Assembly: GCF_021531695.1 (NCBI RefSeq)
Contig: NZ_JADYUI010000003.1
Span: forward strand, 62,001 to 126,000
DNA: 64,000 nt
Source of the DNA: Roseburia hominis
GTDB lineage: Bacteria > Bacillota > Clostridia > Lachnospirales > Lachnospiraceae
Direction: 5' to 3'
Positions within the stretch are counted from its first letter, which is position 1, and each line of letters begins with the position of its first letter. The notes below the pieces were generated by a model that ran no database searches, had not been told where the DNA came from, and worked only from the letters and a program-made list of their open reading frames with translations. Of this stretch, positions 19,362 through 28,192 are shown in pieces. The translations under genes and the position numbers were made by a program.

Positions 19362-21038
19362 TTAAAGAAGTCGAAATTTTTTGGCAATTCGAACGAATAC
19401 ATATCCTTTCGGAAAACGTTTTAACTCTTCTTCTCCAATTCCCTTTAGTAATAACAATGCTACTGCATAGACCAAAACACCAATCAGAATGGAAATGATA
19501 ACCGCAATCGCATTCGATAATCTTTTTCCGGCAAAAAGCTGAAATAAAGAGAAAATTCCCTTATAGGAAAGCAATACGGAAATCCCCATAATAAGGGAAG
19601 ACACTGCCGGAATCACATAGGTTTTTTTTATTTCCTGACGATACCCACTGTAACGTTTTAAGGCTCGTCCATTTAAGATACACATAAGAAGCGCAAAAAA
19701 AGCATTCGCATAAACGACCGCATAAATATTTAAGTGAAATCCATACATCAGCACAAAAAGCACCCCAACATGGGCAACTAACGCAATGGCTGCATTTTTA
19801 ATTGGTGCTTTCATCTGATCAATCCCCTGTAATAATCCATTCGTCAAAGTGGAAAGGGAATAAAATACAACAGAAATCACACCTACCTCAAGCATTAATT
19901 CCGGCATCTGTCTGCTGTCATTAAATAACAACTGTAAAATCGGAGAAGCCAGTACCCCAAGTCCGACTGCACACGGGAATGCTACAATCATAATAAAACG
20001 AATCGCCGTATTAATCTGTGATTTTACGGCTCTTGTATTATTTTCTGCAAATGCCGCTGCAAGACTTGGAACACAAGAAGATGCCATAGAGGAGGCAATC
20101 GAAATCGGGACATTAATCAAAGTCTTATATTTTCCGCTGAATATTCCCCACCAGGTATCAATATCCTTCGCCTTGTATCCCTGCATAAATGCAACATTCT
20201 TAAAAATACCCTGATCAATAATCGAACTGATATTATAAATAGTAGTACTGATTAATACCGGAATTACCGTGAGAATTAAAACATGAAAAATACGCGAATA
20301 AGACTCCGTTCTTACTCTCGCATCCTTTCGCATCTGACGTTTTAAAACTTTCTTGTAAATAAGAAAGACAAAACCTACAAACAGGAATGCAGACACTGCT
20401 CCGATACAGGTTCCAAGCGTTCCACCCGCTGCACCATATGCTGCGCTGTAATTTTCTTTCTGTCCTAAGACATCACCGATTCTGGCACCATAAGAGAAGA
20501 GATAATATGCTGCCACAACACTTACAATAGCATTTACAATCTGCTCAATCACCTGTGAGAAAGCGCTTGGCATCATCGTGCCAAGTCCCTGGAAAAATCC
20601 ACGGATCACACCGAGTATGGCAACAATAATTAAAGTCGGCGCAAGTATTTTTACCGCAAAAATACTAAATGGTGTTTTAAGAAGCGTTCCTGTGATAAAT
20701 TCTGCACCAAAATAAAGAACTAACGCAGCAATTGTTCCTGAAACGATTGCAAAAAGAAAAGCCACCTTAAAAACACGGTATGCATTTTTCCGGTCTTTTT
20801 TTGCAACTCTTGCAGAAACAAGTTTTGATACTGCAAGCGGAAGGCTGCAGGAAGAAATGAGCAGCAACAGACTGTAAATTTCAAAAGCACAACTGTAATA
20901 ACTGTTTCCAACGTCACCAATAATTGCTGTAAGCGGAACACGGTAAATAAGTCCGATAATACGACTTATAATTGATGCAAACGCTAAAATACTTCCCTGT
21001 ACTATGAAATTGGAATTACTTTTCCTGTTACTACCCAT
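19362..21038 (-). CDS. Polysaccharide/lipid II-type flippase (MATE/SpoVB-MurJ superfamily)
   Basis: Integral membrane protein of 558 residues with about 14 hydrophobic helices. The N-terminal pattern NFIVQGSILAFASIISRIIG LIYRVPLT is typical of the SpoVB/YtgP/MurJ branch of the MOP flippase superfamily. The conserved motif LPLAVSKLVSA lies near residue 62. Such proteins flip lipid-linked cell-wall precursors; whether this one is the main lipid II flippase or sporulation-linked cannot be told from sequence alone. Start follows GAGG with 10 bases of spacing. It sits directly downstream of the DUF3048 lipoprotein gene. Confidence 0.87.
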   Translation of the reverse strand: MGSNRKSNSNFIVQGSILAFASIISRIIGLIYRVPLTAIIGDVGNSYYSCAFEIYSLLLLISSCSLPLAVSKLVSARVAKKDRKNAYRVFKVAFLFAIVSGTIAALVLYFGAEFITGTLLKTPFSIFAVKILAPTLIIVAILGVIRGFFQGLGTMMPSAFSQVIEQIVNAIVSVVAAYYLFSYGARIGDVLGQKENYSAAYGAAGGTLGTCIGAVSAFLFVGFVFLIYKKVLKRQMRKDARVRTESYSRIFHVLILTVIPVLISTTIYNISSIIDQGIFKNVAFMQGYKAKDIDTWWGIFSGKYKTLINVPISIASSMASSCVPSLAAAFAENNTRAVKSQINTAIRFIMIVAFPCAVGLGVLASPILQLLFNDSRQMPELMLEVGVISVVFYSLSTLTNGLLQGIDQMKAPIKNAAIALVAHVGVLFVLMYGFHLNIYAVVYANAFFALLMCILNGRALKRYSGYRQEIKKTYVIPAVSSLIMGISVLLSYKGIFSLFQLFAGKRLSNAIAVIISILIGVLVYAVALLLLKGIGEEELKRFPKGYVFVRIAKKFRLL

Positions 21039-21059
21039 TTCTATTCAACCTCAAACTAT

Positions 21060-22205
21060 TTATTCTGTCGCTCTATTATTAAATTCATCCTCACTGCTGT
21101 AAAAATGAACCCGGTCAGAGTCTTCGTTTAAAACAACGCATACCCACGTCTTTCCCTGATTTACTTTGATTTCGTTTCCACTTGCATCATAATATCTGGT
21201 CGGTGATGTAAGGGAATCCTTTTTCCAGGTCACATCAATTGCTTTGCCATTTGTCACATACTGACCAGTTCCGCCGGAATAACAATCGATATTTAAGTAT
21301 TTATCATCAAACTGTGTACCACTTCCGGTATACATGGTGTAATTGACATTCTGTAAGATAATGTTCTTGTATGCAAGCTGATTTCCACTCACTGCATCCT
21401 TCTCTTCTCTCTGGAACGCATAACGATAGTATAAACCATCTTCAGCGTTATATACAAACCAAGGCTTATCAATGCGGTATCCGGGCTCTACCACAACCGC
21501 ATCATAACCACTGTCTAACGTAATATTCTCATTTGATTTTGCAAAATTATAATGTGGTCCGAACCCTTCTGCCATATCGGTAGAATAACCCTTGTATTCG
21601 ATGGCTTTGTTAATACCTTCTCCACTTACATACGCATTATGCGGAGCATTCATGTCACTGGTACGATAAAAGGCAAGATTTTCAACCTGACCTTCCAGGG
21701 CATCTAAATCATCAATTTTTTCCAAAATATCAAATGCAAAGATACATTCTCCGAAATGTGCATAAATGGCATCATATTCAGATGCAAAATCCACATAATA
21801 TGGGCGACAGCTTCTGACATTACCGATTCGTTCCATACCGGCATAATCCTGAAAAATACCCATGTACCTTGTGATGGAGCCTTCTACCGGACACTCATAA
21901 ACGATGTCTGCATTTTCGATTCCATAATGCGGCCACGCTTCATAAGTATTTTCAATCATAAGTGCCAAAGGTCGTTTTCCCGCAAGGTCAGCAGAAATCC
22001 ACTCTCCGGTCAGATTACTCTGCGCCATCCCCTCTGGCGCAACATCCGGCTGTTCTGTTGGAACCGTAGCTTCCGTTGCAGACTCGACAATTTCTGCAGT
22101 GATTTCATTCGTAGCATCCGATTCCTTTGATTCCTTATTTCCACAGCCTGCAAGCAGGGATAATCCTGCTGCTGCAAGAAATACGGCTTTTAAGTATCTC
22201 TTCAT
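21060..22205 (-). CDS. DUF3048 (YerB-like) lipoprotein
   Basis: Secreted lipoprotein of 381 residues. The signal peptide ends in the lipobox LLAGC (Cys near 21), followed by a Glu/Thr-rich linker to about residue 65. The remainder matches DUF3048: RPLALMIENTYEAWPHYGIENADIVYECPVEGSITR, and conserved segments RSCRPYYVDFASEYDAIYAH and PTRYYDASG. The molecular function is unknown. AGGAGG precedes the start. It shares a strand and short spacing (14 bases) with ybeY upstream. Confidence 0.88.
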   Translation of the reverse strand: MKRYLKAVFLAAAGLSLLAGCGNKESKESDATNEITAEIVESATEATVPTEQPDVAPEGMAQSNLTGEWISADLAGKRPLALMIENTYEAWPHYGIENADIVYECPVEGSITRYMGIFQDYAGMERIGNVRSCRPYYVDFASEYDAIYAHFGECIFAFDILEKIDDLDALEGQVENLAFYRTSDMNAPHNAYVSGEGINKAIEYKGYSTDMAEGFGPHYNFAKSNENITLDSGYDAVVVEPGYRIDKPWFVYNAEDGLYYRYAFQREEKDAVSGNQLAYKNIILQNVNYTMYTGSGTQFDDKYLNIDCYSGGTGQYVTNGKAIDVTWKKDSLTSPTRYYDASGNEIKVNQGKTWVCVVLNEDSDRVHFYSSEDEFNNRATE

Positions 22206-22219
22206 TTTGTACCCTCCTG

Positions 22220-22714
22220 TTATCTTAAAATATTCATTTCTTTTAAGATTTCCTTTTGTTTATTTTCCATAAATGCCGCTTCCTCACTTGTCATATGGTC
22301 ATAGCCAAATAAATGCAGCATACTATGTACAATTAAAAATGCAAATTCCCGTTTTGGTGCATGGCCATAAGCTTCTGCCTGCTCCTTTACCTTCTGGACA
22401 GATATAATAATATCTCCAAGCATAACTTCTCCGGTATCCGGATTAAAATTGTCATCATTCTCCTCAATGGCGTCAAAATCCCCTGCCCGCTCATAGCTTA
22501 AAAGCGGAAAAGAAAGTACATCCGTCGGTCGGTCAATATCGCGGTATTCTTTATTAATTTCATGAATCCTGTCGTTATCGACCAAAAGAAGATTCACTTC
22601 TGCCTCAAAGGGAAACTTCTCGTGATCTATGGTAAAATTAATCACTTCTCCTGCAAGTGCCTCATAATCAAAAGAAAAATCTACTTCTGTTTCCTGTTCT
22701 ATTGTAATTGTCAA
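22220..22714 (-). CDS. ybeY: Endoribonuclease YbeY (rRNA maturation)
   Basis: Metal-dependent RNase of 164 residues needed for 16S rRNA 3'-end maturation and ribosome quality control. The zinc motif HSMLHLFGYDH is intact near residue 130, preceded by the family segment INKEYRDIDRPTDVLSFP. The start is a TTG at 22714, ten bases after AGGAG, overlapping the stop of the preceding gene by 4 bases, so translation is coupled. Its place after phoH and a pgpH-like gene is the conserved Firmicute order. Confidence 0.95.
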   Translation of the reverse strand: MTITIEQETEVDFSFDYEALAGEVINFTIDHEKFPFEAEVNLLLVDNDRIHEINKEYRDIDRPTDVLSFPLLSYERAGDFDAIEENDDNFNPDTGEVMLGDIIISVQKVKEQAEAYGHAPKREFAFLIVHSMLHLFGYDHMTSEEAAFMENKQKEILKEMNILR

Positions 22715-23895
22715 AACAATTTTTCTCCTTTCACAAAAAAGTCACGAATCTTAAGAAACTGATTCATGGTAAGTCCGGACTCATCATATAATCCGGTAGA
22801 CGATTTTTCATTCATCGCCTGATATATCACGACTTCATAATTCCATGTACTGGAAACGGTATTCTTATCCAAAATTTCGAATTTTGTCACCAAAGTATCT
22901 ACAATATGAACCAACGCAGATTCTATTGTACTGGGTAAGCGCAATTCTCCGTTATATTCAGCCAGTATTGACACAACCTCCGGTGGGAAGCAATCTGCCT
23001 GCGCCAATGCCACGCTGTTTGCTGCAAATGGCTTCTCTCCATCAATTTTTCCAAGATGATAATAAAATCCCGCTGCTTTTGCAACCTTTGCGTCTGCTCC
23101 AATGGATGGTGCACATTTTTCACATAACTCGGCTACCTTCAATGCATGCTTGTATTCTGCTTTGGAAAAAGCCTTAATCTCCTTTGCCAACGGATAATTC
23201 TCATCTAAAATCATATCCAGACTTCTGCTTTTATTTTCCTTCGTGTATGTATCTATCTTATCAAAGAAAAGCACAATTAGCAAATCTGTAACTAACCCAC
23301 CTGCTCCTGAGTAAAGAAACAGCTTCAGATCAAACGTAAAATCGGAAAGAAAATGAAATAAATTTGGTACAAGCAATGCCGCACAAAAAAGAAAAATCAT
23401 AAGATAAATCCGGTTCTTTTTTTCTTTTAACAATTCACTTATGACACAACCTGTAATAGCCAAAAAAATATACGCACACAACTCATAAAAATTAGCATGT
23501 AACATCAGGCATAAAACAATGGAAAAATACCCGGAAACCGCAATTCCAAGATAACCGTTGGAAGCGACTGTCATAAATATGGCAATGAATAAAATCGGAC
23601 TCGCGTATTCCGGTAAAAATGAAAACGCATAAACGAAAACCGCAAAAACGAAATAAATGTTCCGAAACTGGGTATATGTGACCGCGCTGTTTCCAGAAAT
23701 ACCGGATGACATTCTGCTATGAATCAGGCACAGGATTAAAACCAGAAAGAAGAGTATACTAATCAATCCATCTGCAATAATCTGATCCAGTAAAAATCCA
23801 TAGGTAAATCCTAAAGCTATAGACAACAATATTGTGATGCATAATAGTAATAAAACATTTTTTATTCTGATTCCGGAGAACTTTTTTTCTTCCAT
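22711..23895 (-). CDS. Degenerate, shortened PgpH-like 7TM-HD protein
   Basis: Product of about 394 residues at the position normally held by pgpH/yqfF (c-di-AMP phosphodiesterase, about 700 residues). The N-terminal half has roughly seven hydrophobic segments; the large extracellular 7TMR-HDED domain expected before them is absent. The C-terminal part aligns by eye with the PgpH HD domain (HALKVAELCEKCAPSIGADAK, then GFYYHLGKIDG), but the catalytic YYHDIGK reads YYHLGK, and the later Asn-Pro-His and His-His-Gly motifs are missing (AEYNGEL instead). It is probably not an active phosphodiesterase. ATG at 23895 is chosen; a TTG at 23910 is possible. The gene overlaps ybeY by 4 bases. Confidence 0.72.
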   Translation of the reverse strand: MEEKKFSGIRIKNVLLLLCITILLSIALGFTYGFLLDQIIADGLISILFFLVLILCLIHSRMSSGISGNSAVTYTQFRNIYFVFAVFVYAFSFLPEYASPILFIAIFMTVASNGYLGIAVSGYFSIVLCLMLHANFYELCAYIFLAITGCVISELLKEKKNRIYLMIFLFCAALLVPNLFHFLSDFTFDLKLFLYSGAGGLVTDLLIVLFFDKIDTYTKENKSRSLDMILDENYPLAKEIKAFSKAEYKHALKVAELCEKCAPSIGADAKVAKAAGFYYHLGKIDGEKPFAANSVALAQADCFPPEVVSILAEYNGELRLPSTIESALVHIVDTLVTKFEILDKNTVSSTWNYEVVIYQAMNEKSSTGLYDESGLTMNQFLKIRDFFVKGEKLF

Positions 23896-23919
23896 TTCTG
23901 TAATTTCCAATCTTATGTC

Positions 23920-24900
23920 TTACTTATTTTTCTTTCTGGCACCGGTTTTATTTTCGTAATCCTCATATGCCTTTACAATTTTCTGAACTAAAGGATGACG
24001 CACGACATCACTGCTGGTCAGACGGCAGATTCCAATCTCATCTACTTTCTTTAAAACTCTAAGTGCCACATCAAGACCTGATTTACTGCCTGGTGCTAAA
24101 TCCTTTTGTGTGGCGTCACCGGTAATAACTACCTTAGAGCCAAAACCGATTCTCGTTAGAAACATTTTCATCTGGGCAGGTGTCGTATTTTGTGCTTCAT
24201 CTAAAATGATAAATGCGTTATCTAAGGTACGTCCTCTCATATAAGCAAGCGGGGCAACCTCAATAAGGCCCTTTTCCATGTTCCGCTGAAAGCTCTCTGC
24301 TCCCATAATCTGATACAATGCGTCATACAAAGGTCTTAAATACGGATCAATCTTACTCTGCAAATCACCCGGCAGAAATCCAAGCTTCTCTCCCGCTTCA
24401 ATTGCCGGTCTGGTTAAAATAATACGGCTCACTTCTTCCTTCTTAAATGCCGTGATTGCCATTGCCATTGCAAGGTATGTCTTACCGGTTCCTGCAGGTC
24501 CCATACCGAATACAATCATCTTATCTCTTATCTGGTTTACATAATTTTGTTGTCCGATCGTTTTGGGTTTCACCGGTTTTCCATTTATCGTATGGCAGAT
24601 TACATCATTGTCTATCTCTAACATTGCATCCGTCTGCTTTGTTTCCGATAAGGAAATCATGTAATCTACATTTTGCTCTGTGATGGTATTTCCTCTTTTG
24701 GAAAGCTCTGTTAATTTTAAGAACACTTCGGAAGCAGCTTTAATGTGAAGTTCCTCTCCGAGCAGCTTCATGCCACCCTCCCTGATTACCACCGTAACAT
24801 GAAATGCTTTTTCGATTTTTTTTATATAAGAATCAAACTGACCGAATACATTTGCCATATGCTCTGCCGGTACATCTATCGTCATTTCTGTCAAACTCAT
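23920..24900 (-). CDS. phoH: PhoH family ATPase
   Basis: Cytosolic P-loop protein of 326 residues. The Walker A motif is GMGPAGTGKTYLA near residue 135 and the Walker B region is IILDEAQNTTPAQMKMFL, followed by VVITGDATQKDL, all typical of PhoH/PhoL. The family is linked to RNA metabolism and often adjoins ybeY. Start is ATG at 24900, overlapping the yqfD stop in ATGA with AAGGA upstream; longer in-frame sequence lies within yqfD and is rejected. Confidence 0.95.
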   Translation of the reverse strand: MSLTEMTIDVPAEHMANVFGQFDSYIKKIEKAFHVTVVIREGGMKLLGEELHIKAASEVFLKLTELSKRGNTITEQNVDYMISLSETKQTDAMLEIDNDVICHTINGKPVKPKTIGQQNYVNQIRDKMIVFGMGPAGTGKTYLAMAMAITAFKKEEVSRIILTRPAIEAGEKLGFLPGDLQSKIDPYLRPLYDALYQIMGAESFQRNMEKGLIEVAPLAYMRGRTLDNAFIILDEAQNTTPAQMKMFLTRIGFGSKVVITGDATQKDLAPGSKSGLDVALRVLKKVDEIGICRLTSSDVVRHPLVQKIVKAYEDYENKTGARKKNK

Positions 24901-26144
24901 TGTGCATCGATTCCTTCCTGATTTTCCGGTTGTTCCGGTGCCGGTAATACTTCTGTGGGAACAAAAATTCCGATTTTTTCTTTTACGGTAATATCCCCAC
25001 TTACCCGACAATTTTTTTCATCAAATTCTATCATAACATTTTTTTGCAAAATTTGAATATCTTTTTCTTTTAATTTTTCCAAATAGATCAAAAGATGTGT
25101 ATTTGCCAGCTCTTTGGCCTCTTCTTTTTTATACGTAAGCTGTTTCGGAATATACTCTTTGTTCGTATTAATTTCCAAGGAAAGTGGCAGATAAAAATCC
25201 GAACAGACTTTGAACTGCTTTTGCATACTGTATTTATCCGAATATTGAAATTCTTTTTTGAAAGAAGGAATGGTAAAATAATAATTCATACAGGACAAGG
25301 CATACGTTTGTTTCGTATTTCCCGTAAAAAATTTTTTCGTGTACGTAAGCGGGAAAGTATCTTCATAAGGATATATAGTAGTTGCGATAATATCGGCATC
25401 CGAAACGCAGTATTGATAACCGGTAACGGTTTCATCATCGCCTATAATATCCAGTCTCCCGCTGACTAAAACATCCCCTTTTTTTACCACACTTTTCTGT
25501 GCGACGAAAGGCGTTCCCTGTCTGGTTATAATTTCATCAATCACTCCGTCTTTTTGTGCCACAAGGTCATAGGCTTTTCCGTCATTTGGCTTTTTTATCT
25601 CTTCGTTTTTGATATTTTCCTGTAAATCAATTGTCATTTTTGTTCCATTGATTTTTACAGAAGTCCAGATAATATCATCAAAAGCAATTCGAAGTTCCTC
25701 CTCTAGTTTGGAAGCATCAATTTTTCGTTTTTGTGTCCCAAACGACATTTGTTTTTCTTTTAAATAAGCAAGTATGGTTTCATCTGTAATATAGGAATTT
25801 CCATTGATTTCAATATTCCAGATAAATTGGGAAAGAATACACAAAAGCACGAAAAATAAAACAATTCCGCCAAAAAACAGCTTACGTTTGCGGTATCTAT
25901 GCATCCAGAATGGAAAGCCATACCGTTTTAAAATTACAAGTTTGGTTTTTGTTTTTTTTACAATAGGCTTTAATTCACGAAAAGCATCAATACTAATGCA
26001 AAATTCATAAGCATCTTCGGTATATACCAGATTCCAGATTAAAATATCATGATTACTGCACAGATTAAAGAAACGTTCCGGCGCATAACCGCTTAATCGG
26101 ACAAGGACGAATCCTTTTGCAAATTTTAAAATAGATAAAAACAC
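24897..26144 (-). CDS. yqfD: Sporulation protein YqfD
   Basis: Membrane protein of 415 residues. The N-terminal ~85 residues form the conserved soluble region (GFVLVRLSGYAPERFFNLC), then a single transmembrane segment near residues 90-112 (FFGGIVLFFVLLCILSQFIW), and a large extracytoplasmic domain beginning NIEINGNSYITDETIL with a POTRA-like pattern. YqfD is made in the mother cell under sigma-E in Bacillus; its exact role is unclear. GTG at 26144 follows GGGGG. It lies between yqfC and phoH as in Bacillus. Confidence 0.92.
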   Translation of the reverse strand: MFLSILKFAKGFVLVRLSGYAPERFFNLCSNHDILIWNLVYTEDAYEFCISIDAFRELKPIVKKTKTKLVILKRYGFPFWMHRYRKRKLFFGGIVLFFVLLCILSQFIWNIEINGNSYITDETILAYLKEKQMSFGTQKRKIDASKLEEELRIAFDDIIWTSVKINGTKMTIDLQENIKNEEIKKPNDGKAYDLVAQKDGVIDEIITRQGTPFVAQKSVVKKGDVLVSGRLDIIGDDETVTGYQYCVSDADIIATTIYPYEDTFPLTYTKKFFTGNTKQTYALSCMNYYFTIPSFKKEFQYSDKYSMQKQFKVCSDFYLPLSLEINTNKEYIPKQLTYKKEEAKELANTHLLIYLEKLKEKDIQILQKNVMIEFDEKNCRVSGDITVKEKIGIFVPTEVLPAPEQPENQEGIDAQ

Positions 26145-26152
26145 AATGCCCC

Positions 26153-26434
26153 CTATGGTTCATAAATAATCTGATCAATATATCCCGTTATTTTCATTTC
26201 TTCGTTGGTATAATACGCAATTTTTAAGTTTTTTCCGCTTAACTGCAGTTTGCAGGTCTTTGTCTGAAGCCGAATGACCTCCGTACTGTATTCTAAAATA
26301 CCTTTATAATTTTCAATGATTGCTTCTTCTCTTCCGGTAACGGTTAAAATCACTGCCCCGAAAAATAAGTCTTTGGGGAGTTCCAATGCCTCCACCATCT
26401 GCTTTTTTATCTGTTTTTTACTTGATTTTCCCAT
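26153..26434 (-). CDS. yqfC: Sporulation protein YqfC
   Basis: Small protein of 93 residues matching YqfC/YabP-type sporulation proteins: LELPKDLFFGAVILTVTGRE followed by the 'Glu-Asn-Tyr-Lys-Gly-Ile-Leu-Glu-Tyr' segment (ENYKGILEYSTEVIRL). It sits 8 bases upstream of yqfD, the invariant arrangement in endospore-formers. No clear Shine-Dalgarno is seen before the ATG at 26434. Its presence suggests the organism, or its ancestor, can sporulate. Confidence 0.92.
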   Translation of the reverse strand: MGKSSKKQIKKQMVEALELPKDLFFGAVILTVTGREEAIIENYKGILEYSTEVIRLQTKTCKLQLSGKNLKIAYYTNEEMKITGYIDQIIYEP

Positions 26435-26513
26435 ACCATACTATATGAAGAAAATCCGAATCCTATGTAATAATTTTAACCGGTGAAGCGGATTTCGAAT
26501 GTCCGCTTTCCGA

Positions 26514-26816
26514 TTAATCCTCGTAATCTAAGCATGCACGCTCGGTTACAAATGGACGCACATAAGTATCCGCAACTGCAACATGCTCTTTATGTGTTGC
26601 ATAAATTGCAATATCCTCTGCTTTTTCAAATGTGGTAAGCAATGCCATGTCATGAGTACTTGACGGAATCAGTGTCTCCACGAAATCTGCCGTCTTAAGT
26701 CCCGGTACCTTTCCGACCAGTCCTTTCAAATGTTCTGCCATGGCTTCTTTTAATGCTTTTTTATCTTCCTCTTTTACTTCTGGTTTAAACTTCCACATTA
26801 CGATATGATGTACCAT
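26514..26816 (-). CDS. Dabb family (stress-responsive A/B barrel) protein
   Basis: Small cytosolic protein of 100 residues. The N-terminus MVHHIVMWKFKP, the central TADFVETLIPSSTHDMALLT and the C-terminal HVAVADTYVRPFVTER are typical of the dimeric alpha+beta barrel (Dabb) domain. No catalytic function can be assigned; relatives act in stress response or as small-molecule-binding proteins. AGGAGG precedes the start. It stands alone between rlmH and yqfC. Confidence 0.88.
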   Translation of the reverse strand: MVHHIVMWKFKPEVKEEDKKALKEAMAEHLKGLVGKVPGLKTADFVETLIPSSTHDMALLTTFEKAEDIAIYATHKEHVAVADTYVRPFVTERACLDYED

Positions 26817-26911
26817 AAAAAATCCTCCTGATATTTAGTTTCTTCCATTATACCATACCTGTTTTGATTTTGTCTTAGAGTTTTCTTAAGATTTACATTG
26901 AATCATTCGGT

Positions 26912-27394
26912 TTACTTATGATAAGGTTCGTGATTCATAATACGATAACTTCTGTAAATTTGTTCTAATAAGATTACGCGCATCAACTGGTGTGGAAACG
27001 TCATTTTAGAAAAACTAAGTTTAAAATCGGCAAGACTTTGTACCTTTTTGGATAATCCAAGAGACCCGCCTATCACAAAGACCAGATGACTTTTCCCCAT
27101 CGTTGCCAGCTTTTCTATTTTTTCAGATAGCGCAACAGAATCAAGCATTTCACCATCGATTGCCAGAATAATACGGTAGGCATCTGTTTCTGTTAAATAT
27201 TTCACAATTTTTTCATCTTCTTTTTCCCGAATCTGTTCTGCCTGTCCCTCATTTACATGATCCGGTGTTTTTTCATCCGCACTTTCTATGATTTCAAGCT
27301 TACAGTAACGGCTCAGGCGTTTCGTATATTCTTTAATCGCCTCAACATAAAATTTTTCCTTGATTTTTCCTACAACTAATATGGTAATTTTCAT
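26912..27394 (-). CDS. rlmH: 23S rRNA (pseudouridine1915-N3)-methyltransferase RlmH
   Basis: SPOUT-class methyltransferase of 160 residues acting on assembled 70S ribosomes. Family markers are ITILVVGKIKEKF at the N-terminus, the SAM-binding knot FVIGGSLGLSKKV, and the C-terminal SFSKMTFPHQLMRVILLEQI ending in EPYHK. Start follows GGAGAAG. It is divergent from the zinc-ribbon gene at 27527. Confidence 0.97.
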   Translation of the reverse strand: MKITILVVGKIKEKFYVEAIKEYTKRLSRYCKLEIIESADEKTPDHVNEGQAEQIREKEDEKIVKYLTETDAYRIILAIDGEMLDSVALSEKIEKLATMGKSHLVFVIGGSLGLSKKVQSLADFKLSFSKMTFPHQLMRVILLEQIYRSYRIMNHEPYHK

Positions 27395-27432
27395 TTTCTA
27401 TCTTCTCCTTTTTGTTCCCTGCTCATGAACCG

Positions 27433-27461
27433 TTGCAATCTACATCTAAATCCTTTATAAT
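27433..27461 (+). promoter_or_regulatory. Sigma-A-type promoter for the zinc-ribbon gene
   Basis: TTGCAA at 27433-27438 and a perfect TATAAT at 27456-27461 are separated by 17 bases and lie 65 bases upstream of the start codon at 27527. The match and spacing are good for a vegetative promoter reading plus strand. Confidence 0.65.
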
Positions 27462-27472
27462 AATGCCAGATT

Positions 27473-27492
27473 ATTTCACGTTTTCGTGAAAT
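27473..27492. promoter_or_regulatory. Perfect inverted repeat near the predicted transcription start
   Basis: ATTTCACG-TTTT-CGTGAAAT is an exact 8-bp inverted repeat with a 4-base loop, 11 bases downstream of the TATAAT and upstream of the ribosome site. Placement fits an operator or a 5'-UTR hairpin. No U-run follows directly, so a terminator is unlikely. The binding factor is unknown. Confidence 0.5.
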
Positions 27493-27526
27493 TTATCAAA
27501 ACAAACAGAAAGATTGAGGAATAATT

Positions 27527-28192
27527 ATGTGGTGTCCAAAATGTAAGACCGAATATGTAGATGGAATAACAAAATGTGCAGACTGTGGCATTGATTTAGT
27601 AGCGGAACTAAAACCGGTTTCTTCTTCCGAGCTCTCTGCCAAGACGATGGAGCGCATGGAACAGGAAAAAGCAAAAGAAGAAAGCATGGATACCATCCTG
27701 CATCCCAAAGAAGGCGGTCATATCTTTGTTGATAAACGCAGCCAGTATGAGGATATGAAATCTTCTGCCTACACCTTTCTCTTTGTTGGTATTGCTGGAC
27801 TGATTTTACTTGCACTCGTTGCTTTTGATGTCATTCCGCTTCACATGGCTTCTTATATGAAAATAATTATGGCAATTGTCATGGGAGCCTTATTTATTGC
27901 TTTTTTAGGTATCGGCATTCAGTCATTTAAAAAGTCAAAGAGTCTTGCAAATGATGCTGTCACAGAGGAAAACCAAACGAACGAAATCTTATCCCACATT
28001 TATGAACATGAAACTGCCGATCGCATTGACGCCAGAATTCCGGATAGTTCTTCCATGAAAAAAGAGCAGCTCTATTTTCATCGTTATGAAATCATAAAAA
28101 CTGCTCTCCTTCAGTATTCTTCTGACCTTTCCGAAGATTATATGGAAGATTTAATTGAAAAAATTTATAATCACTTCTTCCCGGAATCCTAA
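27527..28192 (+). CDS. Zinc-ribbon two-TM membrane protein, unknown function
   Basis: Product of 221 residues. It begins with a four-Cys zinc ribbon (CPKCKTEYVDGITKCADCG, residues 3-21), then a charged linker with EKAKEESMD, two adjacent transmembrane segments at about 85-105 and 110-132, and a charged C-terminal region of ~85 residues predicted helical. No enzyme motif is seen. It is one of few plus-strand genes in this half of the window and has its own promoter at 27433-27461. Its stop overlaps the convergent gene's stop by 4 bases. Confidence 0.75.
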   Translation: MWCPKCKTEYVDGITKCADCGIDLVAELKPVSSSELSAKTMERMEQEKAKEESMDTILHPKEGGHIFVDKRSQYEDMKSSAYTFLFVGIAGLILLALVAFDVIPLHMASYMKIIMAIVMGALFIAFLGIGIQSFKKSKSLANDAVTEENQTNEILSHIYEHETADRIDARIPDSSSMKKEQLYFHRYEIIKTALLQYSSDLSEDYMEDLIEKIYNHFFPES

